Shown piece after piece: positions 35,003 through 43,852 of a DNA stretch of 64,000 nt. Position 1 is the first letter of the stretch, and each line of letters opens with the position of its first letter. Source of the DNA: Oryzomonas japonica. Its GTDB lineage: Bacteria; Desulfobacterota; Desulfuromonadia; Geobacterales; Pseudopelobacteraceae. The stretch is taken from positions 124,001-188,000 of the forward strand of contig NZ_VZQZ01000005.1 in the NCBI RefSeq assembly GCF_008802365.1, in the 5' to 3' direction. Both the position numbers and the translations under genes were made by a program. The notes beneath the pieces are model-generated. The model saw only the letters and a program-made list of their open reading frames with translations, was not told the DNA's origin and ran no database searches.

Positions 35003-37024
35003 GTGTCTTCAGTACTCTTTTCCACATGGGGCAGAAACGTCGTTGACAACAGAAATATTTCCGGTGAACCGCAGGCGGTCGCCTTCAAGCTGCCGGCGGC
35101 CTTTGACGGCGAACGTCCGTTGCGCGCGTTCATGGGGTGGGATGGCATCATTCTGTTCGACAAGACGGTTGATGTGCCGGCCATGACGGCCGAGTACATG
35201 AAGCGCGTCCAGACCCTGTACTGCTGCGGCAAGTGCACGCCGGGCAAGAAGGGCACCAAGGTGTTGATGGACCTGCTCAAGGGGGTGTTGGACGGTACGG
35301 CCAAAGAGGCCGACCTGGACAAGGTCGGGGATCTGGCGGAACTGCTCAGGAATTGCAAGTGCACCCTCTGCCAGAGCGCCACGGTGCCGGTCTTCGATGC
35401 GGTACAACACTACCGCGCCGAATTCGTCACCCGCCTGCATGAACGGCGGGCGGTCAACAGCGCCGACGGATACCTCCACAAGATCACCGCCCCCTGCATG
35501 GACAGATGCCCGTCCCATATCGACATCCCCCGCTACATCGAGGATATCAAAAACCTCCGTTTTTCCGATTCCCTGGCCACCATCCGCGAGAACATGCCGC
35601 TCCCGGCCGTCTGCGGGCGGGTCTGTCCGCATCCCTGCGAGAGCGCCTGCCGCCGCAAGAACGTGGATGATTCCATCAACATCATGGTACTCAAACGATC
35701 CGCCTCGGATTACGAGCGAGTGCACAAACTTGCCCCTCCGATGCAGCCCAAGCCGCGGAAAAGCAAGACCGTCGGCATCGTGGGCGCCGGTCCTGCCGGT
35801 CTGGCCGCCGCCTATTACCTGGCCCTGGAAGGGTACCCCTGCACCATCTACGAGGTGCTGCCGGAAGGGTACGGCGGCGGCATGATCGCGGTCGGCATCC
35901 CGGCCTACCGCATGCCGCGTGCGATCCTGCAACGCGATATCGACATCATCCAGTCCCTGGGGGTCGAGATCGTCTATAACTGCCGTGTCGGCACGGACAT
36001 CTCCCTGGCCGACCTGAAGAAAAAGCACGACTCGGTGTTCATCGCCCCCGGCGCCCACCGCTCCAAACCCATGGGTGTGGAAGGGGAGGATAAGGGGTAC
36101 AAGGGCTTCCTCAAAGGGGGGATCGACTTCCTGCGTGAGGCCTACATGGGCAAACCGACCGGCATGGGCAAGAAGGTCGTGGTGGTCGGCGGGGGCAATA
36201 CCGCCATCGACTGCGTCCGGGTCGCCCTGCGCGAAGGTGCCCAGGACTCCTACCTGGTCTACCGCCGCTCCCGCAAGGAGATGCCGGCCGATGTGTGGGA
36301 GGTGGACGGCGCCGACGAGGAGGGGGTCCAGTTCGAATTCCAGGTGCTCCCCACCCGGATCATCGCCAACGACCAGCACGAGGTGGTCGGCGTGGAATGC
36401 GTCCGCATGGAGCTGGGAGAGCCCGACGCCTCCGGCCGCCGCCGTCCCGAACCGATGGCGGGCAGCGAGTTCATCATCGAGTGCGACACGGTCATCCCGG
36501 CCATCGGCCAGGACGCTGACCTGGGGTTCATCCCCCCCGACATGGGCATCGACATCAGCAAGTGGAACACGGTGGTCACCAAGCACCTGCCCCTCAAGGA
36601 TGCGGCGGGAAAGGATCTCAAGGACGGCATGGGCAACCCGCTCTCCCGCTTCCTCATGACCGACTGCGACGGGGTCTTTGCCGGCGGCGACGCCGAAATC
36701 GGCCCCCTGACCGTGGTGGCCTGCGTCGGCAATGCTCACCGTGCCGCCCGGGTAATCCAGCGCTGGTTGGAGGAGGGCAAGGCCTATCTCACCGAGGACG
36801 ATATCTTCGATGACCTCCTGACCTACCTGGGGGTATACGACAAGGGTGAGAAAGTGCCCTGGCTCGATGCCGCTGGGCGCGCCAACCAGAAAGAGGTCCA
36901 TGGCAGAGAGCGGGCCAGCCTCAAGAACTACAATGAGGTCGAACTGGGCTTCAGCGACAGCACGGCCCAGGCCGAGGCCGACCGGTGCCTGCGCTGCTAT
37001 CGCATGGCCATGGCGGTTGTGTAG
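35003..37024 (+). CDS. sfrB: SfrB-type NAD(P)H oxidoreductase beta subunit
   Basis: Likely the flavin subunit of the soluble SfrAB oxidoreductase described in Geobacter. About 673 residues. The N-terminal part has a NuoF-like Fe-S segment (YCCGKCTPGKKGTK, CKCTLCQSATVPV). The rest is GltD-like: Fe-S motifs CMDRCPSHIDIPRY and CGRVCPHPCESACRR, FAD fold VGIVGAGPAGLAAAYYL, NAD(P)H fold VVVVGGGNTAIDCVRVALREG, and DGVFAGGDAEIGP. GTG 35003 follows TCGGAGG closely; a TTG at 34952 is less likely. Forms an operon with sfrA, repeat A4 between them. Confidence 0.85.
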   Translation: MSSVLFSTWGRNVVDNRNISGEPQAVAFKLPAAFDGERPLRAFMGWDGIILFDKTVDVPAMTAEYMKRVQTLYCCGKCTPGKKGTKVLMDLLKGVLDGTAKEADLDKVGDLAELLRNCKCTLCQSATVPVFDAVQHYRAEFVTRLHERRAVNSADGYLHKITAPCMDRCPSHIDIPRYIEDIKNLRFSDSLATIRENMPLPAVCGRVCPHPCESACRRKNVDDSINIMVLKRSASDYERVHKLAPPMQPKPRKSKTVGIVGAGPAGLAAAYYLALEGYPCTIYEVLPEGYGGGMIAVGIPAYRMPRAILQRDIDIIQSLGVEIVYNCRVGTDISLADLKKKHDSVFIAPGAHRSKPMGVEGEDKGYKGFLKGGIDFLREAYMGKPTGMGKKVVVVGGGNTAIDCVRVALREGAQDSYLVYRRSRKEMPADVWEVDGADEEGVQFEFQVLPTRIIANDQHEVVGVECVRMELGEPDASGRRRPEPMAGSEFIIECDTVIPAIGQDADLGFIPPDMGIDISKWNTVVTKHLPLKDAAGKDLKDGMGNPLSRFLMTDCDGVFAGGDAEIGPLTVVACVGNAHRAARVIQRWLEEGKAYLTEDDIFDDLLTYLGVYDKGEKVPWLDAAGRANQKEVHGRERASLKNYNEVELGFSDSTAQAEADRCLRCYRMAMAVV

Positions 37025-37026
37025 GG

Positions 37027-37146
37027 AGGTTGTTGAAAAACAGCCATCTCGCCGCCTCCTCGAAAGCCCTTTCGTGCGGCGTAGCGCTGCTACGCCTCCT
37101 CAGGGCTCTCTCCGGGGGCGACGATCTGGCTATTTTTGAACAACCT
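37027..37146 (+). repeat. Interspersed palindromic repeat, copy A4
   Basis: 120 bp, AGGTTGTTGAAAAACAGCC ... TATTTTTGAACAACCT, beginning 2 bp after the sfrB stop and ending about 57 bp before sfrA. Outer module ATTTTTGAATAGCCTGCT follows. Its core palindrome could pause or protect the sfrB-sfrA message. Confidence 0.92.
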
Positions 37147-37203
37147 ATGAATTTTTGAATAGCCTGCTAAGAGAAAAATAGCACTTAAAGTCTGGAGTTG
37201 CAC

Positions 37204-39801
37204 ATGGTTACGCTGACGATTGACGGCAGACAGATACAGGTCCCCGCAGGGACGACCATCCTGGACGCGGCCGCCGGGCTGGGGATCAAGATCCCGACGC
37301 TCTGCTGGCTGAAAAAGGTTTCCACCACCGGGGCCTGTCGTATTTGTGTGGTGGAGATCGAGGGGGTTGACCGGTTCATGACCGCCTGCAACACTCCGGT
37401 CAAGGACGGCATCGTTGTCACCACCACGTCGCCGCAGTTGGAAAAGGCCCGCAAAAAGACGCTGGAGTTGATGCTGGTCAACCACCCGCTGGATTGCCCG
37501 GTGTGCGACGCCGGGGGCGAATGCGACCTGCAGGATACCTGCTTTGCCCTCAAGGTGGACCGAAACGAGTATGCCGCCGAGCGGGAGCCTCTGCCCATCA
37601 TCTACGACTGGCCCCTGATCGAGAACTGCTCTACCCGCTGTATCCTGTGCGAGAAGTGCGTCAAGGTCTGCCACGAGATCGTGGGGGCCGATGCCATCGA
37701 GGTCAAGAACTGCGGTGACCGCTCCCTGATCGGCACCGTGGACGGCAAGCCGCTCAATTGCGATTTCTGCGGCAACTGCATCAACGCCTGCCCCACCGGC
37801 ACCCTGATCAGCAAACCGTTCAAGTTCCGTGGCCGCCCCTGGACCTTCGACGTGACCAGAAGCGTCTGCGCTTTCTGCTCGTCCGGTTGTCAGATCGACT
37901 ACCACTCCCGCGACGGCCGCGTGGAGCGGGTCACCAGTTCCGATGACGGCTTCAACCGCGGCAACCTGTGTATCAACGGCCGTTTCGGCTATGCCGCCTT
38001 CAACTCTTCCGGCAGACTGACCGAACCGCTCCTCAAGGACGTCGCCGGCAAACAGCAGGAGGTCGGCTGGGATCAGGCCCTGAGCACGGTTGCGGCCCGT
38101 TTGAAGGATATCGTTTCCGCAAGCGGCGGGGCCAGTGTGGCCGGTATCGGTTCGCCCCGGGTGACCAACGAGGAGAGTTATCTCTTCCAGAAGTTCCTGC
38201 GTTGCGCCGTGGGCACCAACAACATCGACTCCGAGGCGCGTCTCGGCTATTTCCCGGCCCAGCTCATCCAGTGGCGGATGCTGGGCTACAGCGGCGGAAC
38301 CGCTGCCATGGACGCCATTGAGCAGGCCACGGCGGTCGTGGTCCTGGGGAGCGACCTCAAGGCCGAATCGGCCGGCTTTGCCTATCGGGTGATCCGGGCC
38401 GTTACCCGGAACGACGCCAAACTGGTCGTGGCCGGTGCCCGCGCCAGTTGGATCACGCCGTTCGCCAACGCGTTTCTCCAGTACCGTTCCGGCAGCGAGG
38501 CCTGGCTGGTGGCCGGCCTCAACAAGGCTATCCTGGCTGAAGGGCTTGAAAACAAGGCTTTCATTGACGCCGATACCAAGGAGTTCGCCGCGTTCACCAC
38601 GGCCCTCGGCGGGATCAGCTACGAGCAGATCGTCGAGGCGAGCGGCGTCGGCGAGGCCGAGTTGCGCGAAGCGGCCCGCCTCATAGGCGCTAACGGCCGC
38701 GTGGCGGTCATCTACGGCGCCGAGATCATGCGCTCCGTTGATGCGGCCAATGCCGTCACCGGCGTGGTCAATCTGTCCCTCCTGACCGGGGCGGCCGGCA
38801 CGGGCGGCGCCGGCATCTATCCGCTGGACGAGAAGAACAACACCCAGGGGATGCTGGACATGGGGGTCTGCCCTGAGTATCTGCCCGGCTATCACGGCTA
38901 TGATCATGCCGCCGCCCGTTTTGCCGCGGATTGGAAGGCCGCTGTTCCCGCAGTACCCGGCAAGGACCTCTTTCAGATCGTCGAAGGGATCGAAAAGGGA
39001 GAAATCCGGGCACTGTACGTCATGGGAAGCGACCCGCTGCATTTCATGCCGGATCGTAACCGTATCCTGAAGGCCCTTCAGAAGCTGGACCTGCTGGTGG
39101 TGCAGGACCTGTTCCTGACCGACACCGCCCGTCTGGCCCACATCGTGCTGCCCGCCGCCAGCGGGGCCGAGAAGTCCGGCTCCTTCACCTCCGTGGACAA
39201 CCGGGTGCAGTGTTTCCCCCGTGCTGTGGCCCCGGCCGGCGATGCCCGCACCGACGGCGAGATCCTGGCAAAGCTTCATGATCTCGTGTCACCCGTAGCG
39301 AATATCACGGCGGCGTCGGCGGAAGATCTGCACCATGAGATTGCCCGGCTGACCGGGCTCTACAGCGAGCAGTGCGACCACGAGGGGTGCCGCATGGGGC
39401 GGGCCAAGAACCGGCCGGCCCTCAGCGACAAGCCGGCGACGTTTGCGCCGGTAACGCCCACACCCCCTGCCCGGCGGGATGGGGCCTACCCCCTGAGCCT
39501 CATCGTCGGGCCGGTGCTGCACCACAACGGCACCTTCTCCACCTGGTCGGACAACAATATGGCCGTTGCCGGCGAGGCGTATGTGGAGATAGCACCAGCG
39601 GATGCCCGCAAGGCGGGCATCACCACCGGAAGCGCGGTCAAGATTTCCTCCTCCCGGGGGAGCATCATCCTCACCGCCAGGGTGCTTGATACGGCCCCGG
39701 AGGGCACGCTGTTCGTCCCTGTCCATTTTCGGGAGGCCCAGGTGAACCTGCTGACCCAGGGGGCGGGCGCCACGGTGGGGGCCAAGCTGGAAAAGGCCTG
39801 A
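37204..39801 (+). CDS. sfrA: SfrA-type NAD(P)H oxidoreductase alpha subunit (NuoG-like)
   Basis: About 865 residues, matching the reported size class of SfrA. N-terminal 2Fe-2S domain (GACRICVVEIEG, CPVCDAGGECDLQD), then 4Fe-4S clusters (CILCEKCVKVCHE, CDFCGNCINACPTGTL), a further Fe-S motif (CAFCSSGCQIDYHSRDGRV), and a molybdopterin-oxidoreductase-like body (IGSPRVTNEESYLFQKF, YVMGSDPLHFMPD) with a C-terminal dinucleotide-binding domain (LIVGPVLHHNGTFSTWSDNN). ATG 37204 follows TGGAG; TTG 37198 is less likely. NuoG also fits the architecture, but the SfrB partner points to SfrA. Confidence 0.85.
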   Translation: MVTLTIDGRQIQVPAGTTILDAAAGLGIKIPTLCWLKKVSTTGACRICVVEIEGVDRFMTACNTPVKDGIVVTTTSPQLEKARKKTLELMLVNHPLDCPVCDAGGECDLQDTCFALKVDRNEYAAEREPLPIIYDWPLIENCSTRCILCEKCVKVCHEIVGADAIEVKNCGDRSLIGTVDGKPLNCDFCGNCINACPTGTLISKPFKFRGRPWTFDVTRSVCAFCSSGCQIDYHSRDGRVERVTSSDDGFNRGNLCINGRFGYAAFNSSGRLTEPLLKDVAGKQQEVGWDQALSTVAARLKDIVSASGGASVAGIGSPRVTNEESYLFQKFLRCAVGTNNIDSEARLGYFPAQLIQWRMLGYSGGTAAMDAIEQATAVVVLGSDLKAESAGFAYRVIRAVTRNDAKLVVAGARASWITPFANAFLQYRSGSEAWLVAGLNKAILAEGLENKAFIDADTKEFAAFTTALGGISYEQIVEASGVGEAELREAARLIGANGRVAVIYGAEIMRSVDAANAVTGVVNLSLLTGAAGTGGAGIYPLDEKNNTQGMLDMGVCPEYLPGYHGYDHAAARFAADWKAAVPAVPGKDLFQIVEGIEKGEIRALYVMGSDPLHFMPDRNRILKALQKLDLLVVQDLFLTDTARLAHIVLPAASGAEKSGSFTSVDNRVQCFPRAVAPAGDARTDGEILAKLHDLVSPVANITAASAEDLHHEIARLTGLYSEQCDHEGCRMGRAKNRPALSDKPATFAPVTPTPPARRDGAYPLSLIVGPVLHHNGTFSTWSDNNMAVAGEAYVEIAPADARKAGITTGSAVKISSSRGSIILTARVLDTAPEGTLFVPVHFREAQVNLLTQGAGATVGAKLEKA

Positions 39802-39807
39802 TCTAAG

Positions 39808-39928
39808 AGGTTGTTGAAAAACAGCCATCTCGCCGCCGTCCTCGGATGCCTCTTCGTGCGGCGTAGCGCTGCTACGCCTCCTCAGGGCATTCTGCAGGTG
39901 CGACGATCTGACTATTTTTGAACAACCT
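39808..39928 (+). repeat. Interspersed palindromic repeat, copy A5
   Basis: 121 bp, AGGTTGTTGAAAAACAGCC ... TATTTTTGAACAACCT, starting 7 bp after the sfrA stop. Outer module GTTTTCCAACAGACTGTTAA follows. Confidence 0.92.
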
Positions 39929-39959
39929 GCGTTTTCCAACAGACTGTTAAGACCTTCAC

Positions 39960-40004
39960 AGGCAAACAAAAAGCACCGTAGGAAACGGTGCTTTTTGTTT
40001 GCCT
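39960..40004. terminator. Long perfect hairpin terminator
   Basis: AGGCAAACAAAAAGCACCGT - AGGAA - ACGGTGCTTTTTGTTTGCCT. The 20-bp stem contains A5/T5 runs so it can act on both strands. It ends the sfrB-sfrA unit, 30 bp before the radical SAM gene. Confidence 0.9.
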
Positions 40005-40034
40005 GATCCCGCGCCGCGCCTGTATACTCACCGC

Positions 40035-41729
40035 ATGACCTGGAAGATCCGACAAAAATTGCGCGCCCTGCTGGAGGCGGAAACCAGCCTGCGCCCCGAT
40101 ATGCGGAGCCGGGGCGGGCAGCTCGCCGTCTGCCTCGTCTACCCTAACTCCTACCAGACCGCCATGAGCAGCCTGGGGTTCCAGACGGTCTTCGGGCTCC
40201 TGGCGGAATCTGCCGACATCCTGTGCGAACGGGCCTTTCTGCCCGACCGGGAGGATCTGGAAGAATACCGGCGCAGCGGCACGCCGCTCCTCTCCCTGGA
40301 GAGCCAGCGCCCTCTGGCTGATTTCGACGCAATCGCCTTTTCCACCTCCTTCGAGCCGGACTACCTGCATATCCCCCTCATGCTGGAACTGGCGCGTATC
40401 CCGGTTTCGGCCGCAGAGCGCACCGGCGCCGATCCCTTGGTCATTGCGGGGGGCGCGGCGTTTTTCATCAATCCCGAGCCGGTGGCCGACTTCCTGGACG
40501 TGGTCTGCATCGGCGAGGGGGAGGAACTCATCCCGGCCCTGGTGTCGTGCCTCATGTCGCCCCAACAGGGGGGGAGGGGAGGGTTGTTGTCCGCCTTGGC
40601 CGCCCGGCCCGGGTTCTACATCCCGAGCCTCTACCAGCCGCGGTACGATACCGATGGCCGTCTGACCGGTTTTGACGGCGCTCCGGGCGCCCCGCTGCCG
40701 GTGGTGCGCGCCTGCCCCGTACTGGAACAACACCGGCCGGCTGCCTCCCTCATCCTGACCGACAACACGGAATTCGGCGACATGTTCCTGGTGGAGGTGA
40801 GCCGGGGGTGTCCGCGCGGTTGCCGCTTCTGTAGTGCGGGCTTCATCTACGGCCCGTTTCGCCAGCAGCCCTTCGAGCACCTCGCGGCCGCGGTGGACGA
40901 GGGGCTCAGGCACCGCTCCAAGGTCGGGCTGGTGGGGGCGGCGGTGTCGGACTACCGGGATATCGGCCGCCTCTGTAGCTACATAGTGGAAAAGGGGGCC
41001 AAGGTTTCGGTCTCGTCCCTGCGCATTGACCGGTTGGACAGCGCCATGCTGGATGCCCTGACGCTGAGCGGCCACAAGACCATCTCCCTGGCGCCGGAGG
41101 GGGGCTCCCAGCGGCTGCGGGACCTGATCCGCAAGAACCTGAACGAACGGCAGATCCTGGACGCCTGCGACATGCTGATCTCCCGGGACATCCTGAACCT
41201 GAAACTGTACTTCATCATCGGCCTGCCGACGGAGACGGAGGCTGATCTGGATGAACTGCTCCGGCTCGTGGCGGCCATCCGCGAGCGGGTGTTGGAGCGG
41301 GCGCGGGCCAACAAGCGGATCGGCGAGATCATCCTGTCGGTCAACCCCTTCATCCCCAAACCGTTCACCCCCTTCCAGTGGTGCGGCATGGAGCCGCTCC
41401 CTTCCCTGGAGCGCAAGGTGAAACTTTTGGAGACGGCCGTGCGCGCCATGCCCAACGTGCGCCTCAAGGTGGAGAGTCTGCGGGAGTCCTACCTCCAGGC
41501 CCTGCTCTCCCGGGGGGACCGGCAGCTCTCGGGTCTGGTGGCCGCCATGGCAGGGGGGAGTTCCCTCAAGAAGGCGGCCAAGCAGTGCGGGATCGATACG
41601 GACGGGTATGTGTGCCGTGAGATCCCCGAGGATGCGATTCTGCCCTGGAGCGTTATCGGCACGGCGGACCGGGAGCACCTGAGGAAAGAGTACGAACGAG
41701 CCATGGTGGGAGTGGAGAGGAAGTCATGA
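40035..41729 (+). CDS. B12-binding-type radical SAM protein
   Basis: About 564 residues. The N-terminal third looks like a cobalamin-binding-like domain (LAVCLVYPNSYQTAMSSLGFQTVFGLL, DPLVIAGGAAFFINPEPVADFLDVVCIGEGEE). The radical SAM cluster motif is RGCPRGCRFCSAGFIYGP (CX3CX2C), followed by LAPEGGSQRLRDLIRKN and LYFIIGLPTETEADL. Substrate is unknown; families of this architecture do methylations or methylthiolations. ATG 40035 (MTWKIRQKLR) is preferred to 39999, which lies within the terminator hairpin. Confidence 0.85.
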   Translation: MTWKIRQKLRALLEAETSLRPDMRSRGGQLAVCLVYPNSYQTAMSSLGFQTVFGLLAESADILCERAFLPDREDLEEYRRSGTPLLSLESQRPLADFDAIAFSTSFEPDYLHIPLMLELARIPVSAAERTGADPLVIAGGAAFFINPEPVADFLDVVCIGEGEELIPALVSCLMSPQQGGRGGLLSALAARPGFYIPSLYQPRYDTDGRLTGFDGAPGAPLPVVRACPVLEQHRPAASLILTDNTEFGDMFLVEVSRGCPRGCRFCSAGFIYGPFRQQPFEHLAAAVDEGLRHRSKVGLVGAAVSDYRDIGRLCSYIVEKGAKVSVSSLRIDRLDSAMLDALTLSGHKTISLAPEGGSQRLRDLIRKNLNERQILDACDMLISRDILNLKLYFIIGLPTETEADLDELLRLVAAIRERVLERARANKRIGEIILSVNPFIPKPFTPFQWCGMEPLPSLERKVKLLETAVRAMPNVRLKVESLRESYLQALLSRGDRQLSGLVAAMAGGSSLKKAAKQCGIDTDGYVCREIPEDAILPWSVIGTADREHLRKEYERAMVGVERKS

Positions 41730-41905
41730 AGCGATGCACCATCTGCACGAAGGAGTTTGATGAGACCGCCGAGCGTTCGGAATACGCCGAGGCCGGGGAA
41801 TGGCTGGCGGGGGAAGTGTGGCAGGATGCGGGAGAACTGTGTCCGCTCTGTCTGGAAAACCGGGCCAGGTTGGTGATGATGTACTGCCCGGAGTACAATA
41901 GTTAA
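41726..41905 (+). CDS. Small Cys4 zinc-ribbon-like protein (59 aa)
   Basis: Reads MKRCTICTKEFDETAERSEY..., with CTIC near the start and CPLC near residue 42, a probable zinc knuckle. ATG 41726 overlaps the stop of the radical SAM gene (ATGA) with GGAGAGGAAGTC ahead of it, which is strong evidence of real, coupled translation. It ends six bases before the convergent cytochrome gene. Function unknown; it may assist the radical SAM enzyme. Confidence 0.75.
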   Translation: MKRCTICTKEFDETAERSEYAEAGEWLAGEVWQDAGELCPLCLENRARLVMMYCPEYNS

Positions 41906-41911
41906 AACCGT

Positions 41912-42241
41912 TTATCTCCCTTTCGGCCCTTCCTGATCATACACCTTCACATGGCAGCCGGCACAGTGGTAGGGCCCCGCATTCTGTTCCCCGTGGCACC
42001 CCTTGCAGTTCTTGTGCGCCCACTCCTTGCCGAAACCCTCGATCTTGCCCGGCCCTGCTTCGTGACAGGGTCTACAGGTGTGGGTGGCGAGCATGTGGGC
42101 CTTGTGCCGGAACGTGACCCCGTTTTTCATGGGGATGATTTCGGGAGCGGCACAGGCCGTGCCCGCCAGCAGCGCCACGGCAACACTGCCGATGGCAACG
42201 TAGATCATCTTCCGGTCTTGTACGGTTCCGCTCCAGTTCAT
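41912..42241 (-). CDS. Triheme c-type cytochrome, c7-like
   Basis: About 109 residues. An N-terminal export segment (IYVAIGSVAVALLAGTACAA) and three CxxCH haem motifs: CRPCH, CKGCH and CAGCH. Extra His (FRHKAHMLATHT, EWAHKN) could be sixth ligands. Periplasmic electron carrier related to class III/c7 cytochromes abundant in Geobacter. ATG 42241 has GAAGG 9 nt upstream. It lies directly downstream of ftsZ but beyond two hairpins, so it is probably transcribed separately. Confidence 0.88.
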   Translation of the reverse strand: MNWSGTVQDRKMIYVAIGSVAVALLAGTACAAPEIIPMKNGVTFRHKAHMLATHTCRPCHEAGPGKIEGFGKEWAHKNCKGCHGEQNAGPYHCAGCHVKVYDQEGPKGR

Positions 42242-42281
42242 ATACCTCAACCTTCGTGCCGTGCGCGGCTTTGCGATGTAT

Positions 42282-42323
42282 AAAAAAAACCCGGTTCTTC
42301 AGGAGGAACACGAAGAAGCCGGG
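42282..42323 (-). terminator. ftsZ terminator (distal)
   Basis: On the minus strand CCCGGCTTCTTC, loop, GAAGAACCGGG, then a run of eight T. Strong rho-independent signal. Confidence 0.88.
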
Positions 42324-42332
42324 TAGAAAAGG

Positions 42333-42356
42333 AGGGGAGGCATCGCTGCCTCCCCT
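42333..42356 (-). terminator. Second hairpin after ftsZ (proximal)
   Basis: AGGGGAGGCA-GCGA-TGCCTCCCCT followed on the minus strand by CCTTTTCT. A perfect 10-bp stem just 17 bp after the ftsZ stop, making a tandem terminator with the next one. Confidence 0.75.
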
Positions 42357-42373
42357 CGTTGTTGGTGCGCTGT

Positions 42374-43543
42374 CTAGTCCACCGATTTCCGCAGGAAGGT
42401 CGGGATGTCGTACTGGTCCTCGTCGTCCTCGATAAAGGAGACGGCCGGTCTGATGCGGGTGGTGTTCTCCGTCTGCTGACGGTCGCGGATATGGGTGGGA
42501 ATGTCCAGCCACTTCTTGTTGACCGTGCTTTTCTCGCCCAGCGGAGTGACATTTTGGCGCAGTTCGCGGCCCCGTTCCATGTCGAAGCGGTCGCCGAAAC
42601 CGGTGACGATGGCGGTGACCTTGATCTCATCCTCAAGGCTCTCGTCGATGACGACGCCGATGATGATATTGGCATCTTCGTGGACCTTTTCGTGGACGGT
42701 CTTGTTGACCGCGTCGAAGTCGTCCATGGTCATGGCAGACGAGCCGGTGATGTTGACCAGTACGCCCTTGGCGCCGGAAACGTCGATATCTTCCAGAAGC
42801 GGGCTCGAGATGGCGCATTTGGCAGCTTCCACGGCGCGATTTTCGCCTTTGGCGATACCGATGCCCATCATGGCCATGCCGCGTTCGCTCATGATGGACT
42901 TGACGTCGGCGAAGTCAACGTTGATGAAGCCGGAGGTGGTAATCAGGTCGGAAATCCCCTGCACGGCCTGGCGCAGGACGTCGTCGGACGGTTTGAAGGC
43001 ATCCAGGATGCCGAGGGAGCGGGGTGCGATATTGAGCAGGCGATCATTGGGGATGATGATCAGGGAGTCCACATGCTTTTTCAGCTCGCGGATGCCCTCT
43101 TCGGCCTTTGCCATGCGCTGTTTGCCTTCACGGGAGAACGGCTTGGTGACGATGCCGACGGTCAGCGCCCCGGCTTCCTTGGCCGCCTCGGCAATGACCG
43201 GTGCTGCGCCGGTGCCGGTGCCGCCCCCCATGCCGGCGGCGATGAAGATCATGTCGGCGCCCTTGAGCATCTCGGTCATATTTTCCCGGTCTTCAAGGGC
43301 CGCATCGCGACCGATGTTGGGATTGGCGCCGGCCCCGAGTCCCTTGGTCAACTGCCCCCCCAACTGAACCTTGACCGGTGCCTTGGAGTGGCGCAACGCC
43401 TGGGCGTCGGTATTGGCAACGATAAAATCGACTTTATGTATGTTATTGGCAATCATCGTGTTGACGGCATTGCCACCGCCGCCGCCCACGCCAATCACTT
43501 TGATAATGGCACTTTGTTCAATCGTTTCATCAAATTCGAACAT
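42374..43543 (-). CDS. ftsZ: Cell division protein FtsZ
   Basis: Tubulin-like GTPase forming the Z ring. 389 residues. [15 protein letters not shown] opens the Rossmann part, the tubulin signature is [11 protein letters not shown], and the T7 loop region has [11 protein letters not shown]. The variable linker ends in the conserved tail [10 protein letters not shown] that binds FtsA. ATG 43543 is preceded by AAGGGGGAATCACA. Last gene of the dcw cluster, with a promoter of its own likely. Confidence 0.98.
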   Translation of the reverse strand: MFEFDETIEQSAIIKVIGVGGGGGNAVNTMIANNIHKVDFIVANTDAQALRHSKAPVKVQLGGQLTKGLGAGANPNIGRDAALEDRENMTEMLKGADMIFIAAGMGGGTGTGAAPVIAEAAKEAGALTVGIVTKPFSREGKQRMAKAEEGIRELKKHVDSLIIIPNDRLLNIAPRSLGILDAFKPSDDVLRQAVQGISDLITTSGFINVDFADVKSIMSERGMAMMGIGIAKGENRAVEAAKCAISSPLLEDIDVSGAKGVLVNITGSSAMTMDDFDAVNKTVHEKVHEDANIIIGVVIDESLEDEIKVTAIVTGFGDRFDMERGRELRQNVTPLGEKSTVNKKWLDIPTHIRDRQQTENTTRIRPAVSFIEDDEDQYDIPTFLRKSVD

Positions 43544-43852
43544 TGTGATTCCCCCTTAATAAATGGCAGATACTCCTTATCCCGTTGACACTGAAATGTA
43601 ACCGCAATTGCCGCAAGAATCAAAGGAAAAATCATTAAAATCTTCGTAAAAATGAACCGGCATCAAATTCGGTTTGTCGGATTTTGAAAGGGATGGCTGC
43701 CCACGCCGGGCAGATCTCGGAGGACATCGCGGGATCGGACGGAGACGAGAGTGGAGGCACTCGGAAGCTACGGTCTGTAGTGGTTGACGAACGGCCATCG
43801 TAACCCCTCGGTCAACAAGACGATTCTGGTTTGCCGCGTTAACGGCAGAGCC
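43544..43852. other. 309-bp ftsA-ftsZ intergenic region
   Basis: Holds a candidate ftsZ promoter (43595-43623) and a leader of about 50 nt. A 73-codon minus-strand frame at 43577-43798 has no recognisable features, a non-typical Arg/Ser/Pro-rich content and no good start, so I do not call it a gene. The unusually long gap for this otherwise tight cluster suggests separate control of ftsZ. Confidence 0.5.
43595..43623 (-). promoter_or_regulatory. Candidate ftsZ promoter
   Basis: Minus strand TTGATT, 17-bp spacer, TACATT. Start would be near 43588, about 45 nt upstream of ftsZ. Confidence 0.45.

Noticed and set aside
35009-36901. 630-codon open frame on the minus strand opposite sfrB
   Set aside because: High GC makes long antisense frames common. 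Its translation lacks any recognisable motif, while the plus strand gives clear Fe-S, FAD and NAD(P)H motifs.
37090-39279. 729-codon minus-strand frame opposite sfrA
   Set aside because: Shadow of a strong plus-strand gene; starts inside sfrA and runs into repeat A4.
39912-41678. 588-codon minus-strand frame opposite the radical SAM gene
   Set aside because: Ends in repeat A5 and passes through the terminator hairpin; the plus strand holds the CX3CX2C motif.
43577-43798. 73-codon minus-strand frame in the ftsA-ftsZ gap
   Set aside because: No ribosome site or family features; overlaps the likely ftsZ promoter.
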